Notes: generated from the letters alone by a model not told the origin. DNA of 64,000 nucleotides from CAVORB01 sp963736235 (GCA_963736235.1 CAVTOR010000012.1:62001-126000); one strand, 5' to 3'; counted from the first letter of the stretch, positions 1-9,345 are shown. Numbers and translations are program-made.

Positions 1-67
1 CGCGGCAAGCCTCTGTGCGCCAAGCGCCGGGCAGATAACGACTTACTCCATTTCGCGAGGACACCCT

Positions 68-934
68 ATGGACCCCAAACAGCCCCACACGCCCGCCGCG
101 GCGCGATGGCTTCGCAACGCCCTGCTCCTGTTCGCACTGCCTTTGGCCCTGTTCTCCGCCGCCCACGCCTCGTCATGGTCGAAGGTCAAGGCGCCGGCGC
201 CCGGTCCGGTGAAGGTCATCGGCGGCACCTCGAACGGCTGCGTGGGCGGCGCCGAGCCCCTGCCCGCCCAGGGCACCGGGTACGTCAGCATCCGACGCCA
301 CCGCAACCGCTACTACGGTCACCCCGAGTTGCTGGCATTGATCGAGGACCTCGGCGCGACGCTCGGCCAACGCACCGGTCAGCTGATGATGGTCGGCGAC
401 CTAAGCCAGCCCCGGGGCGGGCTGATGTCCTCCTCCCATCGCAGCCATCAGAACGGGCTGGACGTGGACATCTGGTTCCGGCTCGCCTCCTCCGCGGGAA
501 GCGCCGACCGCGACCACCCCGAGGAACGCGACCCGGTCAGCATGGTCGCCGCGGACGGGCTGCGGCTCGGCGGCGCCTGGGGCGAGCAGCAGCGATTGCT
601 GATCAAGACCGCCGCCGAGGACCCCCGGGTCGACCGCATCTTCGTCAACCCCGCGATCAAGCGCGGTCTCTGCCAATCCGAAGGCGGCGACCGGGCCTGG
701 CTGCGCAAGCTCCGCCCCTGGTGGGGTCATGACGCCCATTTCCATGTCCGCCTACGCTGCCCCCCCGGCAACCCCGCCTGCGAGCAACAGAACCCGCTGC
801 CGGCCGGCGACGGCTGCGGCAGCGAGCTTGCCTGGTGGTTCAGCGACGAGGCGCGCAATCCGAAGAAGTCCGGCAAGCCCAAGCCCCGCCCGCCCATGCC
901 CGCCGCGTGCCAGGCATTGCTTTCCGGCTACTGA
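68..934 (+). CDS. mepA: MepA, penicillin-insensitive murein endopeptidase
   Basis: A periplasmic zinc peptidase of the LAS/M74 family that cuts D-Ala-mDAP (and LD) cross-bridges in peptidoglycan. The 288-residue product begins with a signal peptide (hydrophobic stretch about residues 17-33, cleavage near AHA). The family zinc site is visible: SHRSHQNGLDVD gives His127 and Asp134, and WWGHDAHFH gives His221, His224 and His226. Length is close to E. coli MepA (274). A purine-rich GCGAGGA lies just before the ATG. The next gene starts 12 bp after the stop, so the two are probably co-transcribed. Family assignment rests on these motifs and is firm. Confidence 0.93.
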   Translation: MDPKQPHTPAAARWLRNALLLFALPLALFSAAHASSWSKVKAPAPGPVKVIGGTSNGCVGGAEPLPAQGTGYVSIRRHRNRYYGHPELLALIEDLGATLGQRTGQLMMVGDLSQPRGGLMSSSHRSHQNGLDVDIWFRLASSAGSADRDHPEERDPVSMVAADGLRLGGAWGEQQRLLIKTAAEDPRVDRIFVNPAIKRGLCQSEGGDRAWLRKLRPWWGHDAHFHVRLRCPPGNPACEQQNPLPAGDGCGSELAWWFSDEARNPKKSGKPKPRPPMPAACQALLSGY

Positions 935-945
935 CCTCATTGCCG

Positions 946-2742
946 ATGCCCCGGTGCTCCAATCTTGTTTGGTGGCTCGCCGCCGCCGCGACCTTGATCT
1001 CGCCGGCGGCGGTCGCGGCCTCCGGATGCGAGCAGCACCAAGAGGTCCGGATCTGGACCTCTCCCCGCGAGCCCTCCCCGGGCGGTACCCTGGAGATCAT
1101 GGCGGTCGCCACCGATGGCGAGCTGAGCGGGCTCTCGATCTCGGATCCTGCCGGCAGGACCCACACCCCCAGCGCCCGCGCATTCGGGGGTCCGCCCTGG
1201 AGCCTGGCCGCTGCGGTCTTCGACGCCAAGCTTGGGACTTATCGCATCGAGGCGCGGCGTGGAAGCCGGGTTGTCTCCTGCCGCGAGATCACGGTGGGCA
1301 GGCAGCCGCGAGGGCCTGCCACCGGAGGGGATTTCCCTTTGCGGGACTGGGACCTTCCCGCCGAGGCGCTGTTCGCGGCCTGGATAGAGCGGCTGTTCGA
1401 CGCGCCGCCGGAGCAATCGCTCCAATTCCCCTCGCTGGAGCCGATCCTGCGCGACCCCGGGCGCAACTTCCTGCTCGACCACCTGCGCCGCGGCGAGGAC
1501 AAACGGCTGCCGGCGACCCCGGATTGCGCCGACCTGCCCTACTTTCTCCGGACCTACTTCGCCTGGAAGATGGGGCTGCCCACTGCCTATCGCTCCTGCA
1601 CCAGAGGATCATCCGGCAGCCCCCCGCGCTGCCGCGCCCCCGTGGTCGAGACCGCCTTCTCCCGCGCACCTGCCCCGGCCGCTTCCTTCAAGGAGCACAG
1701 CCGCTCCCTGATGGACACGGTGCACTCGGGCAGCGCGCGCACGGCACTCGCCGACGACAGCACCGATTTCTACCCCATCCCCCTCGAGCGCCGGTATCTC
1801 TGGCCCGGGACCGTCTTCGCGGACCCCTTCGGCCACGTCCTGGTGATCGTGAAATGGGTCCCGCAGACAAAAGGGCGTGAGGGTCTCCTGCTGGCGGTGG
1901 ACGCCCAGCCGGACAACTCGGTCGGCCGCAAGCGCTTCTGGGAGGGCAATTTTCTGTTCGCCAGCGACGTTCCGAGCGCCGGCGCGGGCTTCAAGGCCTT
2001 CCGCCCGCTGATCAGGTCCGACGTTCGTCGCGGCCGGTTGCGGCCGGCATCCAATGCCGAGCTCGGCAGCGGCACGGGTTTCGCGCCCTACTCCGCGGAG
2101 CAGTCCCGCCTCGCGGCGGAGGACTTCTACGCCCGGATGGGCCGGCTGATCAATCCCGCCGGCCTCGACCCGGAGAGCGCCTACGAGGCGACCCTGAATG
2201 CCCTGATCGAGCAACTCGAGACGCGGGTGATATCGGTGGACAACGGGGAGGGCTACCTGCGCGGGAACCCGGGCACCGTCATCGCCATGCCCAGCGGCGC
2301 CGCGATCTTCGAGACCACCGGACCCTGGGAGGACTACTCGACGCCGTCCCGCGACATGCGGCTGCTGATCGCCATGCGGGTCCTGGACACGCTGCCCGGA
2401 CGCGTCACCCGCTACCCCGAGCTGTTCACGCTCTCGGGACAGTCGCCGTCGCAGGCCAGCGCGAACCTTGAGCGCTTGCACGCCCAACGCCTGAGCGAGC
2501 GCGGCATCGCCTACACCCGCAGCGACGGCAGTCCCTGGCAGTTGCGTCTCGCCGAGATCTACCAGCGGCGGCCCGCGTTGGAGATGGCCTACAATCCGAA
2601 CGACTGCGTGGAGCTGCGCTGGGGAGCGCCGCCGGGAAGCGAAGAGGCGGCACCCTGCCGGCGGCACGCACCGCGCGAGCAGCGCTCACGCATGGAGGGC
2701 TACCGCAGCTGGTTTCGCGAAACGCGCCGTCCCCCGCGCTGA
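946..2742 (+). CDS. Exported protein of unknown function, possible papain/NlpC-like fold
   Basis: A 598-residue protein with a clear signal peptide (MPRCSNLVWWLAAAATLIS, cleavage near AVAAS), so the ATG at 946 is preferred to an in-frame GTG further upstream. I do not recognise the family. Residues about 25-110 look like an Ig-like beta domain. Further on, a Cys in DCADLP (Cys194) and a His in FGHVLVIVKW (His297), with a preceding PGTVF turn, resemble the Cys and His blocks of NlpC/P60 or CHAP peptidases; this is inference only. It sits between mepA and another exported protein, which would suit a cell-wall role. The C-terminus is rich in Arg and Pro. Confidence 0.72.
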   Translation: MPRCSNLVWWLAAAATLISPAAVAASGCEQHQEVRIWTSPREPSPGGTLEIMAVATDGELSGLSISDPAGRTHTPSARAFGGPPWSLAAAVFDAKLGTYRIEARRGSRVVSCREITVGRQPRGPATGGDFPLRDWDLPAEALFAAWIERLFDAPPEQSLQFPSLEPILRDPGRNFLLDHLRRGEDKRLPATPDCADLPYFLRTYFAWKMGLPTAYRSCTRGSSGSPPRCRAPVVETAFSRAPAPAASFKEHSRSLMDTVHSGSARTALADDSTDFYPIPLERRYLWPGTVFADPFGHVLVIVKWVPQTKGREGLLLAVDAQPDNSVGRKRFWEGNFLFASDVPSAGAGFKAFRPLIRSDVRRGRLRPASNAELGSGTGFAPYSAEQSRLAAEDFYARMGRLINPAGLDPESAYEATLNALIEQLETRVISVDNGEGYLRGNPGTVIAMPSGAAIFETTGPWEDYSTPSRDMRLLIAMRVLDTLPGRVTRYPELFTLSGQSPSQASANLERLHAQRLSERGIAYTRSDGSPWQLRLAEIYQRRPALEMAYNPNDCVELRWGAPPGSEEAAPCRRHAPREQRSRMEGYRSWFRETRRPPR

Positions 2743-2910
2743 CCGCGGGTCATGCGCGTCGGACGAAACCGGCCCATGCGGCGGCATCGGACATGCGCGA
2801 ATCCAGCAGGATATAACCGTCCTGCCCGGCGGGCGCAGATACCGACAACGATTGCATGTGCCCGTTGTGCAGGCCCGTGTCGACAGGAGCGCACGAAGGA
2901 AAAGAACCAC

Positions 2911-3717
2911 ATGACCACACCATCCTCATCGCGCGCACGCCGGTCCGCAGGGGCGGGTTTGGGAACGGCGTTCCTGCTCATCCTGATTTCCGTCGCGCAG
3001 GTCGGCTGCGGTGGGCCTCCGAGCAGGGACTCCGCAACGGACCAAGGCACCTGGGCGGGCCGGCGCATCGGTCCACCGCCAGCGCCTCGCCCCGCCACGC
3101 GGCAGGCCATGATCCGCACGGCCGAGCGGGAATGGGCCTACTTCGGACGACAGAACGTCATCTACACTGATAACAACGAGAGCATTCCCCACGTCGGCCT
3201 GTGGGAAGACGACGACGCCGGCCGCATCTCCCGCGTCGGCCTCTATTGGCGGGCGGTGGGCAAGCCGGGCCTCAGCGGCCGCCATTGCCAGGAGCCCTGG
3301 TCCGCCGCCTTCATGAGCTGGCTGATGCAGTCGGTCGGCGTCCCGGAGTACCAGTTCCCCCCCGCCGCGGCACACTGGGTCTACCTGTCCGACATCATCG
3401 ACTGGTCCGATTCGCCGGGGCGTTACTTCGCGCCGCGCGCCATCGGCGCTTACCGCCCGCAACCGGGGGACGTTATCTGCGCCAGCAAGGAGATCTCCCG
3501 CGCCAGCGCCATGGCCGGTCAGCTGCAGCCGTGGGCCCTGAGCAACGCGCGCATGCACTGCGATCTCGTCGTCAAGGCGGACGGGCGCACCCTGGAGGCC
3601 ATCGGCGGCAACGTCAGGAACGCGGTCTCGCGCAGCGTCCTCGAGCTCGACGGCAACGGCCACCTGCAGCCGGTCGCGAGCCGACCTTGGGTGCTGGTGC
3701 TGGAGAACCGGCTGTAG
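2911..3717 (+). CDS. DUF2272-family exported protein
   Basis: A 268-residue protein with an N-terminal hydrophobic segment ending in QVGCGG, so it is either a lipoprotein (the lipobox is weak because Gln is at -3) or cleaved by signal peptidase I. The core HCQEPWSAAFMSWLMQSVG, then AAAHWVY, PGDVICAS and MHCDLVV, matches the DUF2272 pattern, which is related to CHAP/NlpC folds. Ser follows Trp where many relatives have Cys; a Cys lies five residues earlier (Cys126). The ATG at 2911 follows GAAGGAAAAG and was chosen over upstream in-frame starts because it begins the signal sequence. It continues the mepA cluster. Confidence 0.75.
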   Translation: MTTPSSSRARRSAGAGLGTAFLLILISVAQVGCGGPPSRDSATDQGTWAGRRIGPPPAPRPATRQAMIRTAEREWAYFGRQNVIYTDNNESIPHVGLWEDDDAGRISRVGLYWRAVGKPGLSGRHCQEPWSAAFMSWLMQSVGVPEYQFPPAAAHWVYLSDIIDWSDSPGRYFAPRAIGAYRPQPGDVICASKEISRASAMAGQLQPWALSNARMHCDLVVKADGRTLEAIGGNVRNAVSRSVLELDGNGHLQPVASRPWVLVLENRL

Positions 3718-3734
3718 CGGTCGGCCAGGCGTTC

Positions 3735-4136
3735 TCAGGGAACTAGCGGCGCTGCATCGAGCGCCCGACCCAGCGCCGCCTCGACCCGCGCCGGATCCAC
3801 CGGAAAGGCAATCGCCTCGAACACCGGGAAGCGCGAGAGCAGGCCGTCCAGCTTGTGGCGGAACTCGGCCTGGTAGAAGACGATGACCTTGACGTCGGGA
3901 TGCCGCTGCAGCCTGGCCATCAGGGTCTCGAGGTTGCTGGTGCGGTCGCGGAAATCCGATTGGAAGTTGTACTCGGCGACGATCACGTCCGGAATTTGCT
4001 TCTTGAGGTAGGCCTGGGCTTTGCGCTGTGAGCTCACCAGGTCGGTTTGAAAGCCGAGACGCTTGTAGAGCGGGGCGAGATTGGGGTAGCCCCCGAGCTC
4101 GATGATGGCCAGAAGGCGGGGAGAAGAACTGGTCAT
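3735..4136 (-). CDS. Receiver-like (pseudo-CheY) domain protein
   Basis: A 133-residue single-domain protein. The alternating pattern LLAIIE, FQTDLV, DVIVAEYNF, VKVIVFY and FEAIAFPVD follows the beta strands of a CheY-like receiver. The phospho-acceptor position at the end of strand 3 (VIVAEYNF) seems to carry Glu rather than Asp, and the Lys of strand 5 is not obvious, so it may not be phosphorylated conventionally. No output domain is present. It lies convergent with the DUF2272 gene and downstream of the oxygenase gene on the same strand. The fold call is moderate and the function is unknown. Confidence 0.6.
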   Translation of the reverse strand: MTSSSPRLLAIIELGGYPNLAPLYKRLGFQTDLVSSQRKAQAYLKKQIPDVIVAEYNFQSDFRDRTSNLETLMARLQRHPDVKVIVFYQAEFRHKLDGLLSRFPVFEAIAFPVDPARVEAALGRALDAAPLVP

Positions 4137-4208
4137 CGGGGTCGGCCTGGCGTATGTGCGAACAAGCTTATGCCTGGATCAGATCGGCATCGTGCATGCA
4201 CCGGGCAG

Positions 4209-4820
4209 TCAAGCGAACACGACCCAGGTGGTGGCGATGTACTTCACCCCCGCCGCGAGCCTCGCGGCCCGGTGCTCGTGTGTCCAGAAGGGCGGGAACA
4301 GGATCAGCGTGCCCCGCTCGGGACGGACGCTGACATCCTGGTACAGGAACTGAGTCTCGCCACCCGGGCCCGGAACGTCGTTGAGATACCACAGCGCCAC
4401 CAGCTGACGCTGGCTGAACTCGTGGCTGCCGCCGTCGATGTGCCAATGGTAGAACTCACCCGGGCGGTAGCGCTGAACCTGATACCCCATGTCCTTGAAC
4501 GGCCCCTTGAAGTAGGGGAAGGTCTCCCGGAACTCCCGCAAGGCCGCGGCCAGGGAGCGGAACAGCATATTGTCCACGTCCTTCCACTCCGGTTTGTTGC
4601 TGACCACCAGGTCCGTGGTTACCTTGATGCTGCGATCCTGGGTCTGGATCTGGCCGATGCGTCCCTCGTACTGATGCTCCGGATGGGCCTCGAAGCGCTC
4701 GACGACCTCGTCGCAGAAGGCGGGCGGCAGGGCGAGCGCGCGCTCGAAAATAAAGCTCCCGGGCTTGACCTCCCGGATGGTGGAAAGGGGGGTGATCTCG
4801 CGTTCGGCGGCGGCACTCAT
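4209..4820 (-). CDS. 2OG-Fe(II) oxygenase (prolyl 4-hydroxylase-like)
   Basis: A soluble 203-residue dioxygenase expected to couple 2-oxoglutarate decarboxylation to hydroxylation of an unknown substrate. The iron triad is visible: FYHWHIDGG gives His127 and Asp129, and FWTHEHR gives the distal His181; Lys193 in GVKYIATTW is placed to bind the 2-oxoglutarate carboxylate. PGGETQF before the distal His is typical of the P4H/PKHD group. It is divergent from srkA across about 240 bp, which should contain both promoters. Substrate cannot be deduced. Confidence 0.85.
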   Translation of the reverse strand: MSAAAEREITPLSTIREVKPGSFIFERALALPPAFCDEVVERFEAHPEHQYEGRIGQIQTQDRSIKVTTDLVVSNKPEWKDVDNMLFRSLAAALREFRETFPYFKGPFKDMGYQVQRYRPGEFYHWHIDGGSHEFSQRQLVALWYLNDVPGPGGETQFLYQDVSVRPERGTLILFPPFWTHEHRAARLAAGVKYIATTWVVFA

Positions 4821-5064
4821 AGTCTGGTGGTCCTGAAGAGCGCTGAAGGGTTCTCTTATTCTCCCGACGCGGGCACCCGCGGGTCAACGACTCGATGCAC
4901 TCGACCGGCGAGATCGCGAAGGCTGATAATGGCGCCTCGGCGTATCTGTGGATGGAGTCATACCCGGGAGGTCTCGAGCTTGAGTAGCCTAACGAAGGCG
5001 CGGAAGACGACAGCAGAGCCGCCCCGCTTGCGCGCGGCAGGCGGCTGAGGACGTGGGACGGATC

Positions 5065-6054
5065 ATGGAGCGAGACAGCCGCACCCCCTACGCCGACCTC
5101 ACGCCGGACCTGGTGCTGGACGCGGTTGAGAATCTTGGCTTCCCGGTCGACGGGCGTCTCCTGGCGCTGAACAGCTATGAGAACCGGGTGTATCAGGTTG
5201 GTGTGGAGGACGCTCAACCCCTGATCGCGAAGTTCTACCGGCCAGGCCGCTGGTCGGACGACGCCATCGCCGAGGAGCACGCCTTCACCCTCGCGCTCGC
5301 CGAGGCGGAGATCCCCGCCGTGCCGCCGCTCGTAATCGCCGGCCTCACGCTGCACGCCTTCGGCGGCTATCGGCTGTCCCTGACCCCGCGCCGCGGGGGG
5401 CGGGCGCCGGCCATCGATGATGAAACCGTGCTTGAGTGGATCGGCCGCTTCATCGGTCGCATCCACGCCCTCGGGGCCGCGGAGCCCTTTCGCCACCGAC
5501 CCACCCTCGACATCGAGAGCTTCGGCGACGAGCCACGGGCGTATCTGCTCGCCGGCGGCTGGATCCCGGCCGATCTGGCGGAGGCCTACGAGAGCGTCTC
5601 CGCGCATGCCCTCGAGGGCGTGCGGCGCTGCTTCGAGCGCGCTGGCGACGTCGGGCTGCTTCGCTTACACGGGGACTGCCACGTCGGGAACATGCTGTGG
5701 ACGGACGCCGGCCCCCACTTCGTCGACTTCGACGACGCCCGCATGGGCCCTGCGGTCCAGGACCTCTGGATGTTGCTCTCAGGAGACCGGCGGGAGATGT
5801 CCAACCAACTCGCCCACGTGTTGTCCGGCTACGAGGACTTCCGTGAGTTCGACCTGCGTGAGCTCCATCTGGTCGAAGCCCTGCGCACCCTGCGGCTGAT
5901 CCACTACTCGGCCTGGATCGCGCGACGCTGGGACGACCCCGCCTTCCCCGCCGCTTTCACCTGGTTCGGCACCCAGCGCTACTGGCAGGACCGGGTGCTC
6001 GAGTTGCGCGAACAGATCGCCGCGATGGAAGAAGGGCCGCTATGGCAAGGCTGA
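5065..6054 (+). CDS. srkA: SrkA (YihE/RdoA), stress-response Ser/Thr kinase
   Basis: A cytosolic kinase of the APH/choline-kinase fold that in E. coli protects against envelope and MazEF-linked stress. The 329-residue product matches the E. coli length (328). Visible motifs: LNSYENRVYQVG near the N-terminus (nucleotide loop), LIAKFYRPGRW (lysine block), LHGDCHVGNMLW (catalytic Asp, HGDxHxxN) and VDFDDARMGP (metal-binding DFG equivalent). An in-frame GTG 12 bp upstream is an alternative start. In E. coli the gene sits next to dsbA, but no thiol oxidase is seen here. Confidence 0.9.
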   Translation: MERDSRTPYADLTPDLVLDAVENLGFPVDGRLLALNSYENRVYQVGVEDAQPLIAKFYRPGRWSDDAIAEEHAFTLALAEAEIPAVPPLVIAGLTLHAFGGYRLSLTPRRGGRAPAIDDETVLEWIGRFIGRIHALGAAEPFRHRPTLDIESFGDEPRAYLLAGGWIPADLAEAYESVSAHALEGVRRCFERAGDVGLLRLHGDCHVGNMLWTDAGPHFVDFDDARMGPAVQDLWMLLSGDRREMSNQLAHVLSGYEDFREFDLRELHLVEALRTLRLIHYSAWIARRWDDPAFPAAFTWFGTQRYWQDRVLELREQIAAMEEGPLWQG

Positions 6055-6276
6055 AGAGAAATCCATAGCTTGGGGCACCTGGCGCGCCGCGGAATACGTA
6101 GGGAATGCGCAGGAGAATCCGGCCCGGACGGCCCGGTCATGTGCCCTCGCTTGGAACACGACACGAGGAAGGCACCCGGACATCGCGGGTTCGAACACTG
6201 GTCCAAGCATGATCGGGGCGGCCATTGTTCAGGGTCGTCTTGGCGGTTCCCCCCACAGTTCGGCGGTATCGCTCGC

Positions 6277-6483
6277 TTAAGCATCCAGATTGGGGATCAA
6301 CATGCTTTCGAGCCTGGCAATGGCGTCCTTGAGCAACAGCTTGCGCTTCTTGAGCCGCGTCACGCGTAATTGGTCGATATACGCATCTTCGGACAGACGC
6401 GAGATCGCCGCGTCAAGATCCCGGTGCTCGATCTGCAACTCGGCGAGTCGCTCTCGGATCTTGCCGTCCGCTTCATCCTGCAT
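6277..6483 (-). CDS. DUF465/YdcH-type small coiled-coil protein
   Basis: A 68-residue, highly charged helical protein starting MQDEADGK and containing LQIEHRDLDAAIS, then RVTRLKKRKLLLKDAIARLES. The HRDLD block followed by a basic LKKRKLxLKD block is the DUF465 signature. It is probably an antiparallel coiled coil in the cytoplasm; members have no established function. The ATG at 6483 is preferred to a longer reading because upstream residues do not look like this family. Confidence 0.8.
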   Translation of the reverse strand: MQDEADGKIRERLAELQIEHRDLDAAISRLSEDAYIDQLRVTRLKKRKLLLKDAIARLESMLIPNLDA

Positions 6484-6904
6484 GACCCTTGCCCTCGTGT
6501 AGCGCGCTGTGAAAGTACGAAACGTTGCCAGCCATTTTCGCGAGCCGGTGAGCCCCGCGCCGTGGCTTACCTTAGCAGAGCGCGAATATGAAGCAGAGTC
6601 TTTCCGCGTGGTCAGCCCGCGTCCCGGCAGGCAGTCGGCTCTCATGCCGTGCGCCTACGGATTGCGGCGGATCGCTGGTACCAACTCGGGAAAGGGGCGC
6701 TGCCTGCAGATGGAACCGCTGCTCAAGCGGTCACTGGTGCGCACCAACGGGTGATCGGCACACCAAAGGAAGTGCTCGAAGTTGGGGACACGAACCGACG
6801 GTCCGGGTGTGGCAGGAGTAAAGAAAAATTAGTAGCTTAGGCAGCGGATGCCGTGCGGTATCTTTTCGCAAACTGCGTTAGCTGCAAGTGGTGATCAGAG
6901 AGCG
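6484..6904. other. 421-bp intergenic stretch, no gene seen
   Basis: Lies between the divergent DUF465 gene and the small lipoprotein gene, so it should hold both promoters. Short open frames here lack family signals. I see no tRNA, repeat or convincing terminator. Confidence 0.5.
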
Positions 6905-7132
6905 ATGCAAGTGATCTATCTGGCCCAAGTGGCGCTGTTGACGTTGCTGGTTTTGGCCGGCTGCGGCACAGACATCCCCCGGGAGCGCGCGATGGGACCG
7001 GAGCCCGTGGAATCCGGAGACCGACTCCGTTTCCCAGAAAAGTACGAGGATTGCATGCGGGACGCCCGCGGGGACGTTTTCGCCGAACGTACCTGCGAGG
7101 TCCATTTGCATTCAGCCGAGGCAGTCCGATAA
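6905..7132 (+). CDS. Small lipoprotein
   Basis: A 75-residue protein with a textbook lipoprotein signal: MQVIYLAQVALLTLLVLAGC, lipobox LAGC at Cys20. The mature part is short and charged (RFPEKYEDCMRDARGDVF) with two further cysteines that could form a disulfide. The ATG at 6905 is chosen because it begins the signal peptide directly. Family not recognised; likely inner- or outer-membrane anchored. Confidence 0.6.
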   Translation: MQVIYLAQVALLTLLVLAGCGTDIPRERAMGPEPVESGDRLRFPEKYEDCMRDARGDVFAERTCEVHLHSAEAVR

Positions 7133-7362
7133 GGCGTAGCCTTGAGCGTGTTGGAGGACTCGCTCACTGAACGTCTCCTTTGGACCTTCCTGCCTCCTTC
7201 GCCCCGTGGCCCGAGGGCCTTGACGACACACCCCATCGAGAAGTCGTGCTCCGCTGTCCGATCCAGGCACTACCTCGTTGCGAATCGACGACAATCGCCC
7301 CGATATTCGGCTCATCGGGCCCTATTCAGACTGCAATAACCGCTTCGGAAGAGGTCGTCGAC

Positions 7363-7818
7363 GTGCTGAGACAGACCTGGCGTTGGTTGATGATCGCGTG
7401 CGGGGTACTCGCCCTAGGCGTCGGCGCGATCGGGATCTTCGTACCGCTGCTGCCCACGGCCCCCTTCGTACTGCTCGCCGCATTCTGCTTCTCCCGAGGC
7501 TCGAAACGACTGCACCGGTGGCTGGCGGAGCATCCCAGGTTCGGCCGTTACGTGCGCGACTGGGAGGCCGAGCAGGTGATCCCGCCGGTTGGCAAGTACG
7601 CCGCAAGCTTCACCATGGTGCCGTCGGTGAGCTGGGTGATCGCGAGCCGCGACATCCCGTTCTGGCTCGAGGGGCTCATGGCGCTGACTGTCGTCGGCGT
7701 GCTCTGGTTCGTCTGGTCTCGCCCCGCACGCCGGTCAGCTTCGGCGCGAGAAGACGACGACCGGGGCTGGGGGGACAAGGCTCGGTTGGAGGACTCGGAG
7801 ACCCAAGACCGGGCCTAG
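7363..7818 (+). CDS. DUF454 (YbaN-like) inner-membrane protein
   Basis: A 151-residue protein beginning at GTG 7363, preceded by GGAAGAGG. It contains the family core LGVGAIGIFVPLLPTAPFVLLAAFCFSRGS followed by LHRWLAEHPRFGRYVRDWE, which is diagnostic of DUF454, and two or three later hydrophobic helices. The C-terminal 30 residues are charged and probably cytoplasmic. Function in other bacteria is unestablished. An open frame reaches further upstream, but the added residues are hydrophilic and unlike the family. Confidence 0.82.
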   Translation: MLRQTWRWLMIACGVLALGVGAIGIFVPLLPTAPFVLLAAFCFSRGSKRLHRWLAEHPRFGRYVRDWEAEQVIPPVGKYAASFTMVPSVSWVIASRDIPFWLEGLMALTVVGVLWFVWSRPARRSASAREDDDRGWGDKARLEDSETQDRA

Positions 7819-7918
7819 CGCTCGGGTCGAGGTCGCAGCAGACTCTGCACCGAACCCCACGCGGCGTGGGTTGTGCAATCGCGTCGCAGGCGTTAGTGTT
7901 GCGGGCTCGAAAAAAGCA

Positions 7919-7949
7919 CCGCCACGGAAAGGCCGCACGGCCGTGGCGG
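7919..7949 (+). terminator. Hairpin between the DUF454 gene and ccmA
   Basis: CCGCCACGG (7919-7927) and CCGTGGCGG (7941-7949) form a perfect 9-bp stem with a 13-nt loop. There is no U-run after it, so it may be a weak terminator or an RNA hairpin ahead of the ccm operon. Confidence 0.4.
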
Positions 7950-8010
7950 CTGAATAACGACCGCGCGGGCTCATAGAACCCGGCGACCCTGGCTACAAGT
8001 CACGCGATTC

Positions 8011-8652
8011 ATGCTTGAAGTTTCAGATCTGGAGTGCAGGCGCGGTGACCGCCTCCTGTTCTCCGGGCTCTCGTTCACCCTGGAGCCGGGCACGCTGCTC
8101 CACGTGCGCGGGCGTAACGGCAGCGGCAAGACCACGCTGCTCCGCGCCCTGTGCGGACTGCTGACGCCCGATGCCGGGAGCATCGTCTGGAACGGTGAGG
8201 ACACGCGCCGCCTGGGCGAGGATTTCCATGCCGATACCCTCTATTTCGGGCACTTGAACGGCATCAAGGGAGACCTGACCGGGGTCGAGAACCTTCGCGT
8301 GTCGGCCACCCTCGACGGGGACCGCATCGCTGACGACCAGCTCTGGGACGCGCTAGGACAGATGGGACTGGCCGGATTCGAGGACCTTCCAACCAGGGTT
8401 CTCTCCCAGGGGCAGAAGAAGCGCGTCGCCCTCGCCCGCCTGCTGTTGAGCGAGGCCCCCTTGTGGATACTGGACGAACCATTCACCGCGCTGGACGTGG
8501 ACGCCGTGGATCAGCTCCAGCTGCTGATCGCGGAGCACGTCGCGGACGACGGTCTGGTGATCCTCACTACTCACCAAGAGGTGGCCCTCACCTCCGGCCA
8601 GGTCCGTCGCCTGCACCTGGGTGACGAGCAGACGCAAGGGGATCAAGCCTGA
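8011..8652 (+). CDS. ccmA: CcmA, haem exporter ATPase subunit
   Basis: ATP-binding subunit of the CcmABCD complex, which releases holo-CcmE for cytochrome c maturation. The 213-residue protein shows Walker A GRNGSGKTT (residues 34-42), an LSQGQKKRVALARLLL signature in the form typical of CcmA, and Walker B LWILDEPF. It is cytoplasmic and peripheral to CcmB. First gene of a nine-gene operon; its TGA overlaps the ccmB ATG by one base. Confidence 0.96.
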   Translation: MLEVSDLECRRGDRLLFSGLSFTLEPGTLLHVRGRNGSGKTTLLRALCGLLTPDAGSIVWNGEDTRRLGEDFHADTLYFGHLNGIKGDLTGVENLRVSATLDGDRIADDQLWDALGQMGLAGFEDLPTRVLSQGQKKRVALARLLLSEAPLWILDEPFTALDVDAVDQLQLLIAEHVADDGLVILTTHQEVALTSGQVRRLHLGDEQTQGDQA

Positions 8653-9323
8653 TGTGGCGCGTGTTCTACTGTGTCCTGAGCCGCGACATCCTGCTTGCCA
8701 TGCGGCGGCGCACCGACGTGCTCACCACCCTCTTCTTCTTCGTGATCGTGGTCAGCCTGTTCCCGTTGGGCGTCGGCACGGAGAAACAGATCCTACGCAT
8801 CCTCGGACCCGGCGTGGTTTGGGTGGCGGCACTCCTCGCCTCCATGCTGGCACTGGAGCGGCTGTTCGCCGCTGACTATGACGACGGCACCCTGGAGCAG
8901 ATGCTGATGACGCCCCAGCCCCTGGCACTCCTGGTGCTGGCGAAAGTAGCCGCGCATTGGCTGCTGACCGGTCTGCCGCTGGTGATCATCGCGCCCTTGA
9001 TCGGGCTGCAATATCACTTGCCCGATGTCTCGCAGGCGGCCATGATGTTGTCCCTGCTGCTGGGCACACCCGTGCTGAGTCTGATCGGCGCCATCGGCGC
9101 GGCCCTCACGCTCGGGCTTCGCGGGGGCGGCATCCTGCTGTCGCTGTTGATTCTGCCGCTGTACATCCCGGTGCTGGTCTATGGTGCCGGGGCCGTCACC
9201 GTGAGCGCCATCGACTTCGCCGACACCCAGCCGTACTTCGCGCTCCTGGGCTCGTTCCTGCTGCTGGGTCTGGTTTTCGCGCCCCTCGCGGCGGCGGCGG
9301 CGCTGCGGATCTCGATGGAATAG
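8652..9323 (+). CDS. ccmB: CcmB, haem exporter membrane subunit
   Basis: A 223-residue integral membrane protein with about six hydrophobic helices. The start FYCVLSRDILLAMRRRTDVLTTLFFF and the central DDGTLEQMLMTPQPL are characteristic of CcmB. It pairs with the CcmA ATPase to act on the CcmC/CcmE haem-handling complex in the inner membrane. ATG 8652 overlaps the ccmA stop, which implies translational coupling. Confidence 0.95.
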   Translation: MWRVFYCVLSRDILLAMRRRTDVLTTLFFFVIVVSLFPLGVGTEKQILRILGPGVVWVAALLASMLALERLFAADYDDGTLEQMLMTPQPLALLVLAKVAAHWLLTGLPLVIIAPLIGLQYHLPDVSQAAMMLSLLLGTPVLSLIGAIGAALTLGLRGGGILLSLLILPLYIPVLVYGAGAVTVSAIDFADTQPYFALLGSFLLLGLVFAPLAAAAALRISME

Positions 9324-9345
9324 CCTTGCCTAGCTGGATGGTTCG

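Noticed and set aside
1609..2667. 352-codon minus-strand frame opposite the exported-protein gene
   Set aside because: Antisense shadow in GC-rich DNA; the plus strand has a signal peptide and sensible composition.
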